A stretch of 64,000 nucleotides of DNA from Sphingobacteriaceae bacterium (lineage in GTDB: Bacteria > Bacteroidota > Bacteroidia > Sphingobacteriales > Sphingobacteriaceae): the NCBI GenBank assembly GCA_947463785.1, contig CANHRG010000001.1:1-64000 (forward strand). Direction: 5' to 3'. How positions within the stretch are numbered: the first letter of the stretch is position 1; every line of letters starts with the position of its first letter. The position numbers and the translations under genes were made by a program. This document shows positions 1-10,353 of this stretch, piece by piece. The notes beneath the pieces were generated by a model. The model was not told the DNA's origin. It did not search any database and was given only the letters and a program-made list of their open reading frames with translations.

Positions 1-2
1 AG

Positions 3-76
3 CGGTCTGGACGGGACTCGAACCCGCGACCCCATGCGTGACAGGCATGTATTCTAACCAGCTGAACTACCAGACC
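3..76 (-). tRNA. tRNA-Asp (GTC)
   Basis: Reverse complement GGTCTGGTAGTTCAGCTGGTTAGAATACATGCCTGTCACGCATGGGGTCGCGGGTTCGAGTCCCGTCCAGACC folds as a cloverleaf; anticodon GTC. Confidence 0.95.
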
Positions 77-80
77 AAGT

Positions 81-152
81 GATCCCGCTGGGACTCGAAC
101 CCAGGACCCCAACATTAAAAGTGTTATGCTCTACCAGCTGAGCTACGAGATC
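81..152 (-). tRNA. tRNA-Lys (TTT)
   Basis: Reverse complement GATCTCGTAGCTCAGCTGGTAGAGCATAACACTTTTAATGTTGGGGTCCTGGGTTCGAGTCCCAGCGGGATC; anticodon TTT, GGTTCGAGTC T-loop. Confidence 0.95.
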
Positions 153-242
153 ATCTTTGTTAGAACGAATTCTCTGATTTTTTCAGAAAAGTGAGGCAAA
201 TATAGCGTTATAAACTAAAGCCTGCAAATAATAATCAAAAAA

Positions 243-1316
243 TTAGGCAACCGTGCCCTCTTTCATTTTTTCAGCGTTTTCCGCCAACTGCAAAGCATCA
301 ATCACCTCCTGAATGTTCCCATTCATCACATCCGGCAAATTGTAAATCGTTAAGCCAATACGATGCTCCGTAACACGGCCCTGCGGATAATTATACGTTC
401 TAATTTTCGCCGACCGATCACCCGAGCTCACCATCGTTTTACGCTTGCTCGCCGTCTCCGCATTACGCTTCGCCAGCTCCAGTTCGTAAATACGGCTACG
501 CAAAACCGATAAAGCCTTATCAAAATTCTTCAACTGCGACTTCTCATCCTGGCACTGCGCCACAATACCCGTCGGAATGTGCGTCAAACGAACAGCCGAA
601 TACGTCGTATTCACCGACTGTCCACCCGGACCAGAAGAACAAAACAAATCCTTACGGATATCGTTCATATTAATCTCCACATCAAACTCATCCGCCTCAG
701 GCAACACCACTACCGAAGCTGCCGACGTATGCACCCTACCCTGCGTCTCCGTATCCGGAACACGCTGCACCCGGTGAACGCCACTTTCGTATTTCAACTG
801 CCCGTAAGCATCCTCACCCTGCACCTCAAACACCACCTCCTTATAACCACCAGCCGTACCCTCCGTCACATCCATCACCTGAATTTTCCAACCCTTACGC
901 TCACAAAAACGGCTATACATCCTAAACAAATCACCCGCAAACAAAGCCGCCTCATCACCACCCGTACCACCTCTAATCTCCACAATCGCATTTTTCGCAT
1001 CCTCAGGGTCCTGCGGAATCAACATCACCCTAATTTCCTCCTCCTTCAACTCCTTTTTCACCAGCAACTCATCCAAATCCAACTTCGCCATTTCCCGCAA
1101 CTCCTCATCCTTCTCCGTCGCCAAAATCTGCTTATTCGCCTCAATATTGCTCACCATATTGCGGTAAACCTTATACTCCTCCACAATCCGGGTCAAATCC
1201 TTATACTCCTTATTCAATTGCGCAAAGCGTTTCATATCGCTCATCGCACTCGGCGAACTCAGCTCAGCCTCCACCTCTTCCCACCTAACCTTAATCGCTT
1301 CCAGTTTATCTAACAT
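243..1316 (-). CDS. prfA: Peptide chain release factor 1
   Basis: [41 protein letters not shown] (GGQ motif), full-length RF1 architecture. Confidence 0.95.
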   Translation of the reverse strand: MLDKLEAIKVRWEEVEAELSSPSAMSDMKRFAQLNKEYKDLTRIVEEYKVYRNMVSNIEANKQILATEKDEELREMAKLDLDELLVKKELKEEEIRVMLIPQDPEDAKNAIVEIRGGTGGDEAALFAGDLFRMYSRFCERKGWKIQVMDVTEGTAGGYKEVVFEVQGEDAYGQLKYESGVHRVQRVPDTETQGRVHTSAASVVVLPEADEFDVEINMNDIRKDLFCSSGPGGQSVNTTYSAVRLTHIPTGIVAQCQDEKSQLKNFDKALSVLRSRIYELELAKRNAETASKRKTMVSSGDRSAKIRTYNYPQGRVTEHRIGLTIYNLPDVMNGNIQEVIDALQLAENAEKMKEGTVA

Positions 1317-1353
1317 ATTATTTATTTAGAAAATCAATTATTCTATTTCAATC

Positions 1354-1426
1354 AGCAGCCAGCCCCGCTTTTCGCTCCTTTGGCCTGCGGCCAAACCGCT
1401 GCAATCGGGTTTATTCAGCCCGGCTA
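1354..1426. repeat. GC-rich imperfect-palindrome intergenic element
   Basis: Contains perfect stem TTTGGCC-TGC-GGCCAAA (1379-1395) flanked by AGCCCCGC...ATCGGG...AGCCCGGCT in an otherwise AT-rich gap. Confidence 0.5.
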
Positions 1427-1468
1427 TTGTATAAAAACGCACAAAAATAAGCTTTTTAGCCCTAAAAA

Positions 1469-2212
1469 TTAAGGATTAATCAAGAGCAGGTCCTCGCCAT
1501 CAAAAACAGCATAACTGCTATAATGCATCCACTCACCCAAGTTCACATAACGCGATTGCTCATTCAAACGAATATCGAGCGGCAAATGCCTATGACCAAA
1601 AACAAAATAATCAAAATGCTGCTCCTGCAACACCCCCTTAGCATAAGCCACCAGCCACTCCTTATCCTCACCCACAAAAGCCTCCTTAGCCTTATTCGCC
1701 AAACGGCTACTTCTCGACCAACCATTCGCCAAACCAATAGCAAAATTAGGATGCAACCTGGCAAACAACCACTGGCACACCCTACTTCTAAAAATCTTTT
1801 TTAAAAGCTTATACTTCGCATCCCCCGGTCCTAAACCATCCCCATGGTGCAAAAAGAAACGCTTCCCATTACGCTCAATAATCAACTCATCCGACACCAC
1901 TTCAACCCCCAATTCCTCTTGGAAATAAGTAAACATCCACATGTCGTGGTTGCCTTTAAATAAAGTCACCCGAATACCCGCATCCGTCAACTCCGCAATC
2001 TTACCCTGCAAACGCACAAAACCCTTAGGCACCACAGCAGCATACTCAAACCAAAAATCGAAAATATCGCCCATCAAATACACCTCAGCCGCATCCTTTT
2101 TAATGCTGTCCAGCCAAGCCACCACCCGGTCCTCACGCTCACGACTCGAAGCATAATCAGGCACACCCAAATGAAAATCAGAAGCGAAATAGATGTTTTT
2201 ACCAATTGGCAT
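1469..2212 (-). CDS. lpxH: UDP-2,3-diacylglucosamine diphosphatase (LpxH-type metallophosphoesterase)
   Basis: [39 protein letters not shown] metallophosphatase motifs; start assigned to MPIGKN. Confidence 0.9.
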   Translation of the reverse strand: MPIGKNIYFASDFHLGVPDYASSREREDRVVAWLDSIKKDAAEVYLMGDIFDFWFEYAAVVPKGFVRLQGKIAELTDAGIRVTLFKGNHDMWMFTYFQEELGVEVVSDELIIERNGKRFFLHHGDGLGPGDAKYKLLKKIFRSRVCQWLFARLHPNFAIGLANGWSRSSRLANKAKEAFVGEDKEWLVAYAKGVLQEQHFDYFVFGHRHLPLDIRLNEQSRYVNLGEWMHYSSYAVFDGEDLLLINP

Positions 2213-2254
2213 AGCCCAAAAGTACATAAAAATAATTTTGGCCACGCTTTATGG

Positions 2255-2372
2255 CGCCGGGCAGACAAAACGGCGGGCCGGGAGTCTGGCCTGTGGGAAG
2301 AAGCTTCGTTTTGTCTTGATTTTTTTTGTTTCCTTTTTGATCAAGCAAAAAGGAAAAATAAACAAAACGAAG
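2255..2372. repeat. Composite inverted-repeat element
   Basis: AGACAAAACG (2263-2272) is complementary to CGTTTTGTCT (2307-2316); CTTCGTTTTGT also pairs with ACAAAACGAAG (2362-2372); inner stem TTTCCTTTTTG...CAAAAAGGAAA (2329-2356). Confidence 0.6.
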
Positions 2373-2408
2373 AAATCAGTATTTTTAGTCCTCATCAAAA
2401 TCAACATC

Positions 2409-4538
2409 ATGAAAAAAATAGCGGCTTTCTCCTTACTTATCCTAGGCAGCACTTGGGCCCTAGCACAACACAGTTCCCCAATGACAGATAAAATTACCTA
2501 CCCTAAGACCAAAAAAGGCGATGTAGCAGATACCTACTTCGGCACCAAAGTAGCCGACCCCTACCGTTGGCTCGAAGACGATCGCTCGGCCGAAACAAAA
2601 GCCTGGGTAGAAGCACAAAACAAAGTCACCCAGAATTACCTCAATAAAATTCCATTTAAAAAAGACATCCAGAACAAACTCACCCAACTCTGGAACTACG
2701 AAAAATTTTCGGCCCCGTTTAAAGAAGGCAGCTATACCTATTTCTATAAAAACGATGGCTTGCAGAACCAGTCAGTGTTGTACCGCCAGCAAGAAAACGG
2801 AACACCAGAAATCTTCCTCGACCCCAATAAATTCTCTAAAGATGCCACCACCTCACTGGCCGGCATAGAATTTACCAAAGACGGCAGCCTGGCAGCCTAT
2901 CAACTATCCGAAGGCGGTTCCGACTGGCGCAAAGTAGTAGTGCTACAAACTGCCGATAAAAAACTAGTAGGCGATACACTGATCGATGTCAAATTCTCAG
3001 GCCTGGCCTGGAAAGGCAACGAAGGCTTCTTTTACAGCAGCTACGATAAACCCAAAGAAGGCAGCGCCCTCTCAGGCCTAACCCAATACCACAAATTGTA
3101 TTACCACAAACTCGGCACCAAACAAAGTGAAGATCAACTCATTTTTGGCGGAGCCGAAACTCCACGCCGATACATTGGTGCCTACCTCACCGAAGATCAA
3201 CGCTACCTCATCATTTCGGCTGCGAACTCAACCACCGGAAATGAACTATACATCAAAGATCTGAGCGCAGCAAACTCCCCAATCATTACGGTAGTGGCTG
3301 ATATGAATCAAGAACACTCGGTTATTGATCACCTAAACGGAAAGCTATACATCTACACCAATTTAAAAGCACCAAATTACCGAGTGGTAAGCGTAGACGC
3401 GACCAATCCCAAACCAGAAAACTGGAAAGACCTCATACCGGAAACCGAAAATGTGATGAACGCAAACACAGCAGGAGGCAAAATTTTTGCCAGCTACCTC
3501 AAAGATGCAACTTCCATGGTGCAGCAATTTGATATGGAGGGCAAGCTTGAGCGAACCATTGAACTACCCGGCGTAGGTTCTGCATCGGGTTTTGGCGGAA
3601 AAAATACCGATAAAGAAATTTACTACAGCTTTACTTCCTACATCTACCCTTCAACCACCTTCAAGTACGATATTGCTAGTGGTAAATCTACACTTTATAA
3701 AAAGTCGGGCGTACAGTTCGATCCAGAAAAGTTTGAATCCAAACAAGTATTCTATACCTCCAAAGACGGAACCAAAGTGCCCATGATCATTACCTACAAA
3801 AAAGGTACGGTACTAAATGGTAAAAATCCTACCCTGTTGTATGGCTACGGAGGCTTTAGCGTAAGCTTAACCCCAAGCTTCAGTACCTCAAACATCATTT
3901 TGTTAGAACAAGGCGGAATTTATGCCGTGCCTAACCTGCGTGGTGGCGGCGAATACGGTGAGAAATGGCACCTGGCCGGCACCAAAATGAACAAGCAAAA
4001 TGTATTCGACGACTTCATTTCGGCAGCAGAATACTTAATTGCTAATAAGTATACGTCTAAAGACTACCTGGCTGTTTCAGGTGGCTCAAACGGAGGATTA
4101 TTGGTCGGTGCGGTCATGACACAGCGTCCGGATTTGTTTAAAGTTGCATTCCCTGCAGTAGGTGTAATGGACATGCTGCGTTACAATAAATTTACCGCTG
4201 GTGCGGGATGGGCCTACGATTACGGCACCGCCGAAGATTCTAAAGAAATGTTCGAATACTTGAAAAATTACTCACCGGTACATGCTTTGAAACCAGGCAC
4301 CAAATACCCGGCAACCTTAGTAACCACCGCCGATCACGATGACCGCGTAGTACCTGCACACTCGTTTAAGTTTGCAGCAACCTTGCAAGAAAACCTGGCA
4401 GGCAATGCCCCGGGCTTGATTCGTATTGAAACCAATGCCGGTCACGGAGCGGGTAAACCAACGTCTAAAATCATTGAAGAAGCCGCCGACAAATGGGCCT
4501 TCATGTTGTACAACATGGGCCTCACCTGGAAGAAATAA
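2409..4538 (+). CDS. Prolyl oligopeptidase family (S9A) serine peptidase, secreted
   Basis: Signal peptide [26 protein letters not shown] nucleophile, [13 protein letters not shown] triad motifs. ORF-track start at 2193 runs through the repeat element and is unlikely. Confidence 0.93.
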   Translation: MKKIAAFSLLILGSTWALAQHSSPMTDKITYPKTKKGDVADTYFGTKVADPYRWLEDDRSAETKAWVEAQNKVTQNYLNKIPFKKDIQNKLTQLWNYEKFSAPFKEGSYTYFYKNDGLQNQSVLYRQQENGTPEIFLDPNKFSKDATTSLAGIEFTKDGSLAAYQLSEGGSDWRKVVVLQTADKKLVGDTLIDVKFSGLAWKGNEGFFYSSYDKPKEGSALSGLTQYHKLYYHKLGTKQSEDQLIFGGAETPRRYIGAYLTEDQRYLIISAANSTTGNELYIKDLSAANSPIITVVADMNQEHSVIDHLNGKLYIYTNLKAPNYRVVSVDATNPKPENWKDLIPETENVMNANTAGGKIFASYLKDATSMVQQFDMEGKLERTIELPGVGSASGFGGKNTDKEIYYSFTSYIYPSTTFKYDIASGKSTLYKKSGVQFDPEKFESKQVFYTSKDGTKVPMIITYKKGTVLNGKNPTLLYGYGGFSVSLTPSFSTSNIILLEQGGIYAVPNLRGGGEYGEKWHLAGTKMNKQNVFDDFISAAEYLIANKYTSKDYLAVSGGSNGGLLVGAVMTQRPDLFKVAFPAVGVMDMLRYNKFTAGAGWAYDYGTAEDSKEMFEYLKNYSPVHALKPGTKYPATLVTTADHDDRVVPAHSFKFAATLQENLAGNAPGLIRIETNAGHGAGKPTSKIIEEAADKWAFMLYNMGLTWKK

Positions 4539-4544
4539 GTTAAA

Positions 4545-4576
4545 CAAAAAAGCCCCGAAATCGGGGCTTTTTTGTT
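4545..4576. terminator. Bidirectional intrinsic terminator
   Basis: AAAAAAGCCCCGAAATCGGGGCTTTTTT between convergent genes. Confidence 0.9.
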
Positions 4577-7410
4577 TAGTGTGCTTCCAGCCAATTAAGC
4601 CCTTGGCCAATCTCCACCTCAATAGGAACAGCAACCGGCATGGCGTGCTTCATGCGCTCAGCGATAATGGTTTTCATCGCTTCGATCTCTGCCAAAGGCA
4701 CATCAAACACCAATTCGTCATGCACTTGCATGGTCATGCGTGAAGCCAATTTTTGATCAATAATATCCTGATGAATTTTGATCATAGCCAGCTTGATCAT
4801 ATCGGCTGCCGAACCCTGAATGGGAGCATTGATCGCATTTCGCTCGGCAAAACCACGAATCGTTGCATTTTGCGAATTAATATCTCTTAAATACCTTCTG
4901 CGGCCCATGATCGTTTCCACATAGCCTTTCTCACGGGCAGAAATCATGGTATTTTGCATGTATTGCTTAATACCCGGATACTGATTGAAATAACTCTCAA
5001 TAATTTCGGCAGCCTCTTTCCGCGGAATCCCCAAGTTTTGCGATAAGCCAAAAGCCGACTGTCCGTAAATGATACCAAAGTTTACCGCCTTGGCATTGCG
5101 ACGTTGCGTAGAAGTCACCTCAGCCAAAGGCAAGCCATAAACCTTGGCAGCCGTAGCCGTGTGGATATCTAGGCCTTGGGCAAAGGCCTCCAGCATATTC
5201 TTGTCCTGACTGATCTCTGCAATTAAACGCAATTCGATCTGCGAATAATCGGCAGACAAGATCACGTGGTTTTCATCTCTCGGGATGAAAGCCTTACGCA
5301 CCTCCCGTCCACGTTCAGTACGGATAGGAATATTCTGCAAATTCGGATTGTTCGAACTCAAACGACCCGTAGCAGCTACCGCTTGGTTATAGGATGTATG
5401 AATTCTACCCGTCTTTGGATTAATTAATTGTGGCAGAGCATCCACGTAAGTCGATTTCAATTTCTGTAACTGACGGAAATCCAGAATATCCTGCACAATA
5501 TCACTCTTGTGGGACAGAGCCAACAACACATCTTCACCGGTTTGGTATTGGCCGGTCTTGGTCTTTTTAGCTTTAGGGTCTAATTGTAATTTATCAAACA
5601 ACACTTCGCCCAATTGCTTTGGCGAAGCAATATTAAAACGTACGCCCGCTTTTTCATAAATGCTGGTTTCCAGCTGGGCAACATCTTTCTCTAACTGTTT
5701 AGAAAAATCTTCCAAAGTCTGGCGATCTACTTTTACGCCTTCACGCTCCATATCAGCCAGCACATAAATCAGCGGATTTTCAATTTCCTTCAACAATTTA
5801 TCGCCATTAACCGGGGCCAGCATTGGCTCAAAGGCATGCTTCAGCTGCAAGGTAATATCGGCATCCTCGGCAGCGTATTCCTTAATTTTTTCGAGTTCCA
5901 CATCACGCATGCTGCCCTGGTTTTTGCCTTTGGCACCAATTAAACTCGTAATTGAAACTGGCGAATAACCCAAATAATTTTCGGCTAAAATATCCATACT
6001 GTGGCGGCTATCCGGATCGAGGATATAATGCGCCAGCATAGTATCAAACAACGTACCTTTTATGCTTACCCCGTACCACTTCAATACCAAAATATCGTAT
6101 TTAATGTTCTGCCCGATCTTGGCAATCGATGAATTCTCCAAAACCGCTTTGAATTCATTCACCACCTGCTGGCACTCCTGCTGATTGGCCGAAACCGGCA
6201 CATACCAGGCTTCGCCAGGTTTGATGGCAAAAGATAAACCAACCAATTCGCAATTATTGGCATCAGTTCCGGTGGTTTCGGTATCAAAACAAATTTCTTT
6301 TTGCTGATTCAATAAAGCGATAAGAGCAGCTCTTTTTTCGGCCGTATCCGCCAAGTGGTACGTATGCGGGGTATTCTCAATATTTTTTGCAGCCACCGGA
6401 GCAGGTGAATCAAATTCATCGAGGTGCAACTGCTTGGCAATTACTTTTTCGGCATCTATCGGGTTACCAAACAAATCGGTCTGCCCCGCATGATGTACCG
6501 GAGCTGCTGCAGTAGCCGGTCGTGATTCGGTAACGCTAAAATCTTCTCCAAAAACCCGACGGCCAAGCGTGCGGAATTCCAGTTCGGCAAAAAGCGGTTC
6601 CAATATGCTGCGATCTGGCTGCTCTACCAAGAGAGATACCGGATCTAAAGCCACCGGTGCATCCAAAATAATAGTGGCTAGCTTTTTAGATAGCAAACCC
6701 TGCTCCGCAAAATTCTCTACATTCTCTTTTAACTTCCCCTTCAGTTCGTGGCTATTGGCAATGATGTTTTCCATAGAACCGTATTGCTTGATGAGCGCCT
6801 TGGCCGTTTTTTCACCCACACCCGGAATTCCCGGAATATTATCCACCGCATCGCCCCATAAACCCAAAATATCAATAACCTGTTCTACTCGTTCCACTTC
6901 CCATTTCTCACAAACCTCCTTCACGCCCAAAATTTCCACATCATTACCCATACGAGCCGGTTTATAAATGAAAATATTTTCTGAAACTAGCTGTGCAAAA
7001 TCTTTATCCGGAGTCATGCAGAAAACGGTAAAACCTTCCATTTCTGCTTTCTTGGCCAGGGTGCCAATAATATCGTCGGCCTCATAACCATCTGAAGTGA
7101 TTACCGGAATATTAAAACCTTCAATCAAACGGATAATGTATGGAATGGCTTTCGCCAGATCTTCGGGCATGGCTTCGCGGTGGGCTTTGTAGGCCTCAAA
7201 CTCCACATGCCTTTCGGTAGGTGCCGAAGTATCAAACACCACGGCCATATGCGTTGGTTTTTCTTTTTTGAGTACCTCCAAAAGTGTATTGGTAAAACCC
7301 ATTACCGCCGAAGTATTTAAACCCGAAGCGGTAAAACGGGGGTTTTTACTCAATGCAAAATGCGCCCGGTAAATGAGGGCGAAGGCATCTAAAAGAAACA
7401 ATTTTTTCAT
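4576..7410 (-). CDS. polA: DNA polymerase I
   Basis: 5' nuclease domain (LLDAFALIYRAHFAL, GDAVDNIPGIPGVGEKTA), intact 3'-5' exo (ICFDTETTG), pol motifs (SADYSQIELR, NFGIIYG, QVHDELVFDVP). Confidence 0.97.
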   Translation of the reverse strand: MKKLFLLDAFALIYRAHFALSKNPRFTASGLNTSAVMGFTNTLLEVLKKEKPTHMAVVFDTSAPTERHVEFEAYKAHREAMPEDLAKAIPYIIRLIEGFNIPVITSDGYEADDIIGTLAKKAEMEGFTVFCMTPDKDFAQLVSENIFIYKPARMGNDVEILGVKEVCEKWEVERVEQVIDILGLWGDAVDNIPGIPGVGEKTAKALIKQYGSMENIIANSHELKGKLKENVENFAEQGLLSKKLATIILDAPVALDPVSLLVEQPDRSILEPLFAELEFRTLGRRVFGEDFSVTESRPATAAAPVHHAGQTDLFGNPIDAEKVIAKQLHLDEFDSPAPVAAKNIENTPHTYHLADTAEKRAALIALLNQQKEICFDTETTGTDANNCELVGLSFAIKPGEAWYVPVSANQQECQQVVNEFKAVLENSSIAKIGQNIKYDILVLKWYGVSIKGTLFDTMLAHYILDPDSRHSMDILAENYLGYSPVSITSLIGAKGKNQGSMRDVELEKIKEYAAEDADITLQLKHAFEPMLAPVNGDKLLKEIENPLIYVLADMEREGVKVDRQTLEDFSKQLEKDVAQLETSIYEKAGVRFNIASPKQLGEVLFDKLQLDPKAKKTKTGQYQTGEDVLLALSHKSDIVQDILDFRQLQKLKSTYVDALPQLINPKTGRIHTSYNQAVAATGRLSSNNPNLQNIPIRTERGREVRKAFIPRDENHVILSADYSQIELRLIAEISQDKNMLEAFAQGLDIHTATAAKVYGLPLAEVTSTQRRNAKAVNFGIIYGQSAFGLSQNLGIPRKEAAEIIESYFNQYPGIKQYMQNTMISAREKGYVETIMGRRRYLRDINSQNATIRGFAERNAINAPIQGSAADMIKLAMIKIHQDIIDQKLASRMTMQVHDELVFDVPLAEIEAMKTIIAERMKHAMPVAVPIEVEIGQGLNWLEAH

Positions 7411-7467
7411 GTATACAGCTTTCGCTGGATAGGACCAGCGTTTCAAATTTAAGTAAACAGCTCGTAT

Positions 7468-8043
7468 TTATTGCCGGCAAATACAGTCGACTAAGTGATC
7501 GTTTACCATACCCGTAGCCTGCATATGGGCATAGCAGATGGTGGTGCCAAAAAACTTTATGCCACGTTTCTTCAGGTCTTTGGCAATTTGATCAGATAAT
7601 TCGGTTCTAGCAGGTACCTCTTTCAAAGACTTCCACTTATTCACGATTGGTTTTTTATTGGGAAGATACCCCCAAATAAAATCGGAAAAACTGCCAAATT
7701 CTTTTTGGAGTTCCAAGAAAATCTGAGCATTGCGAATAGTTGCAGTAATTTTTAAGCGGTTGCGGATAATACCCGAATCCTGCATCAATCGTTCTACATC
7801 TGCATCGGTAAACAAAGCCACTTTGGCCGGATCGAAATCGGCAAAGGCCTTACGGTACCCCTCCCGCCTACGTAAAATGGTGATCCAGCTAAGCCCGGCC
7901 TGTGCCCCTTCGAGTATCAAAAACTCAAACAGCAAGCGGTCGTCATAAACCGGTTTTCCCCATTCTTCATCGTGGTATTTTACATAGAGTGGGTCAGTGC
8001 CACACCAGCCGCATCTGAGTTTGGAGTCTGTAGTCTTAGGCAT
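7468..8043 (-). CDS. tag: DNA-3-methyladenine glycosylase I
   Basis: CGWCGTDPLYVKYHDEEWGKPVYDDRLLFEFLILEGAQAGLSWITIL. Confidence 0.93.
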   Translation of the reverse strand: MPKTTDSKLRCGWCGTDPLYVKYHDEEWGKPVYDDRLLFEFLILEGAQAGLSWITILRRREGYRKAFADFDPAKVALFTDADVERLMQDSGIIRNRLKITATIRNAQIFLELQKEFGSFSDFIWGYLPNKKPIVNKWKSLKEVPARTELSDQIAKDLKKRGIKFFGTTICYAHMQATGMVNDHLVDCICRQ

Positions 8044-8383
8044 TCGCGTTGAGTTCATCCCAATACTCCACGGCTCTCCGATAATGAGGAATCACGATAG
8101 AGCCTCCCACTAGGTTGGCTATCATGAAGATCTCGTTCATTTCGTCGTGATTGACGCCTGCCTCATGGCATTTACCCAAGTGATAACGGATGCAATCGTC
8201 GCAACGCAACACCATCGATGCTACCAAACCCAGCATTTCCTTGGTTTTTACATCGAGAGCACCATCGGCATAGGTGGTGGTATCTAAAGCGAAAAATCGC
8301 TTGATATTGGTATTGGCCGATTCCATGATCCGGTCGTTCATCCGGGTACGGTAAGCATTAAAATCGTCTACTAATTTTCCCAT
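8036..8383 (-). CDS. Carboxymuconolactone decarboxylase family protein (AhpD-like)
   Basis: LRCDDCIRYHLGKCHEAGVNHDEMNEIFMIANLVGGSIV (CxxC + H). Confidence 0.88.
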   Translation of the reverse strand: MGKLVDDFNAYRTRMNDRIMESANTNIKRFFALDTTTYADGALDVKTKEMLGLVASMVLRCDDCIRYHLGKCHEAGVNHDEMNEIFMIANLVGGSIVIPHYRRAVEYWDELNANA

Positions 8384-8386
8384 AAT

Positions 8387-8725
8387 TTATAAAGTAAGTT
8401 CGGTGTTTGGATCCCAAAATACCGTTTTAAAATCCTGTACTTGATCGTCTTTTACGTGTATTCCTTCTTTTTCGAGTGCATCCTGCATCGCGGTAGCTGA
8501 AGCAAAATGGTGTTTACCGGTAAGCAAACCCTGGCGGTTAACCACCCGGTGTGCCGGCACCGGCGGCTGCACCGTGTGCGACCCATTCATGGCGTAACCC
8601 ACCATGCGTGATGAGCCCCGGGTGCCCAAATACTGGGCAATGGCCCCGTAAGAGGTTACCCTGCCTTTGGGAATGAGGCGAACTACCTGATACACCTGCT
8701 CGAAAAAATCGGCTCTGTCCATCAA
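8387..8725 (-). CDS. MGMT/Ogt-family alkyltransferase-like protein (ATL type)
   Basis: IPKGRVTSYGAIAQYLG...RMVGYAMNGS...VPAHRVVN; PAHRV in place of the catalytic PCHRV. Confidence 0.88.
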   Translation of the reverse strand: MMDRADFFEQVYQVVRLIPKGRVTSYGAIAQYLGTRGSSRMVGYAMNGSHTVQPPVPAHRVVNRQGLLTGKHHFASATAMQDALEKEGIHVKDDQVQDFKTVFWDPNTELTL

Positions 8726-9369
8726 AAACTAAATTTAAGATAATTGATGTTCTTTTCGTGGGCCAGGTATTTTTTTTCGTAATAAGTTTTAATGGAAAGC
8801 ACTTCGTCTACCAGATCCGAGTGGTACAAATCTTCGGTACGGGCAACTAATTTTAGGGATAATTCCTCAATTTTTTCGAGCGTGTAGGCATGTAGGCCGT
8901 CGTTATCTGTTTTTAGATGAATAAAGCCTCCGGGCATCAAAATCTGTTTGTACTTTTCTAAAAATCGCGGAGAAGTCAGTCGTTTTTTCTCCCGGCTGAT
9001 TTGCGGTTGCGGATCGGGGAAAGTGATCCAGATTTCATCTACTTCTTCCTCGCCAAAATAGTCCAGAATGTTTTCTATTTGGATCCGCAAAAACGCCACA
9101 TTTGGAATCTGATCTTCCAGAGCGGTTTTAGCACCACGCCAAATGCGGTTACCTTTATAATCTAGGCCAATAAAATTAGTAGCCGGAAACAAGCGGGCCA
9201 GGTTCACGGTATATTCACCTTTACCGCAAGCCAGTTCCAAAATAAGCGGCTGATCGTTTTTAAATTGTTTGGCACTCCAGCCCCCCTTAAAAGGCTTGCC
9301 TTCGTCTAATTGCAATACGTTTTCAAACGTTTCTATTTCCGCAAATCGGCGTAATTTATCTTTACCCAT
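8722..9369 (-). CDS. trmB: tRNA (guanosine(46)-N7)-methyltransferase
   Basis: [40 protein letters not shown]. Confidence 0.93.
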   Translation of the reverse strand: MGKDKLRRFAEIETFENVLQLDEGKPFKGGWSAKQFKNDQPLILELACGKGEYTVNLARLFPATNFIGLDYKGNRIWRGAKTALEDQIPNVAFLRIQIENILDYFGEEEVDEIWITFPDPQPQISREKKRLTSPRFLEKYKQILMPGGFIHLKTDNDGLHAYTLEKIEELSLKLVARTEDLYHSDLVDEVLSIKTYYEKKYLAHEKNINYLKFSF

Positions 9370-9398
9370 CAGTTCAGTTTAGGGCTACAAAAATAGTT

Positions 9399-9406
9399 TT
9401 ATCTTT
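9399..9406 (+). promoter_or_regulatory. Candidate Bacteroidota -7 box TATCTTTG
   Basis: Match to TAnnTTTG; overlaps the ORF-track start of the fcl ORF. Confidence 0.45.
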
Positions 9407-9425
9407 GAAGGCATATCAAAAACCC

Positions 9426-10352
9426 TTGGAAAAAAACGCGAAAATATTTGTAGCCGGACATCGTGGAATGGTGGGTTCGGCTATTCTGAGAAAATTGCAG
9501 GCCGAAGGCTATACGAATTTAATTACACGTACTTCTGCTGAGCTGGATCTGCGCAACCAGCAAGCTGTAGCTGATTTCTTTAAGCAAGAAAAGCCGGAAT
9601 ACGTATTTCTGGCTGCAGCCAAAGTGGGCGGCATTGTAGCCAACAATACCTATCGGGCCGATTTTTTATACGAAAACCTGGCTATTCAGAATAACGTCAT
9701 CCACCAAGCTTATGAGAATGGTGTGAAGAAACTACTGTTTTTAGGCTCGAGCTGTATCTATCCAAAACTGGCCCCGCAGCCGTTGAAAGAGGAATATTTA
9801 CTGACCGGACCACTAGAACCCACCAACGAACCTTATGCCATTGCCAAAATTGCCGGCATTAAACTATGTGATGCTTACCGCGACCAATACGGCTGTAATT
9901 TCATTTCGGTGATGCCTACCAATTTGTACGGCTACAACGACAATTACCATCCGGAAAATTCGCACGTATTGCCTGCCCTCATCCGAAAGTTTCATGAAGC
10001 AAAAAGCAAAGGCGAAGCCAGCGTGAGCATTTGGGGCAGCGGATCGCCGAAACGTGAATTTTTATTTGCCGATGACTTGGCCGATGCCTGCTATTTCTTG
10101 ATGCAAACCTATAACGAACCCAACCTGATCAATATTGGCACTGGAGAAGATCTCTCTATTAAAGACCTGGCCTTATTGATCAAAGAAGTAATTGGTTTTG
10201 ACGGCGAACTAGTTTTTGATACCACCAAACCCGATGGCACGCCACGTAAACTGATGGATGTAGCTAAATTACATAGCTTAGGCTGGAAACACCAAATTGA
10301 ATTAAAACAAGGCATCGCCTTAGCTTACCAAGACTTTTTATCCAAAAATTAA
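9426..10352 (+). CDS. fcl: GDP-L-fucose synthase
   Basis: [28 protein letters not shown]-x3-K ([17 protein letters not shown]); likely TTG start at 9426 because the upstream TTG overlaps a promoter box. Confidence 0.9.
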   Translation: MEKNAKIFVAGHRGMVGSAILRKLQAEGYTNLITRTSAELDLRNQQAVADFFKQEKPEYVFLAAAKVGGIVANNTYRADFLYENLAIQNNVIHQAYENGVKKLLFLGSSCIYPKLAPQPLKEEYLLTGPLEPTNEPYAIAKIAGIKLCDAYRDQYGCNFISVMPTNLYGYNDNYHPENSHVLPALIRKFHEAKSKGEASVSIWGSGSPKREFLFADDLADACYFLMQTYNEPNLINIGTGEDLSIKDLALLIKEVIGFDGELVFDTTKPDGTPRKLMDVAKLHSLGWKHQIELKQGIALAYQDFLSKN

Positions 10353-10353
10353 T

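Noticed and set aside
579-1313. 244-aa + strand ORF antisense to prfA
   Set aside because: Low-complexity translation (His/Leu/Arg/Thr rich) caused by extreme strand composition; prfA on the opposite strand is unambiguous.
4317-4743. Pair of ~105-aa ORFs spanning the POP/polA junction
   Set aside because: Both run across a bidirectional terminator and overlap recognised genes.
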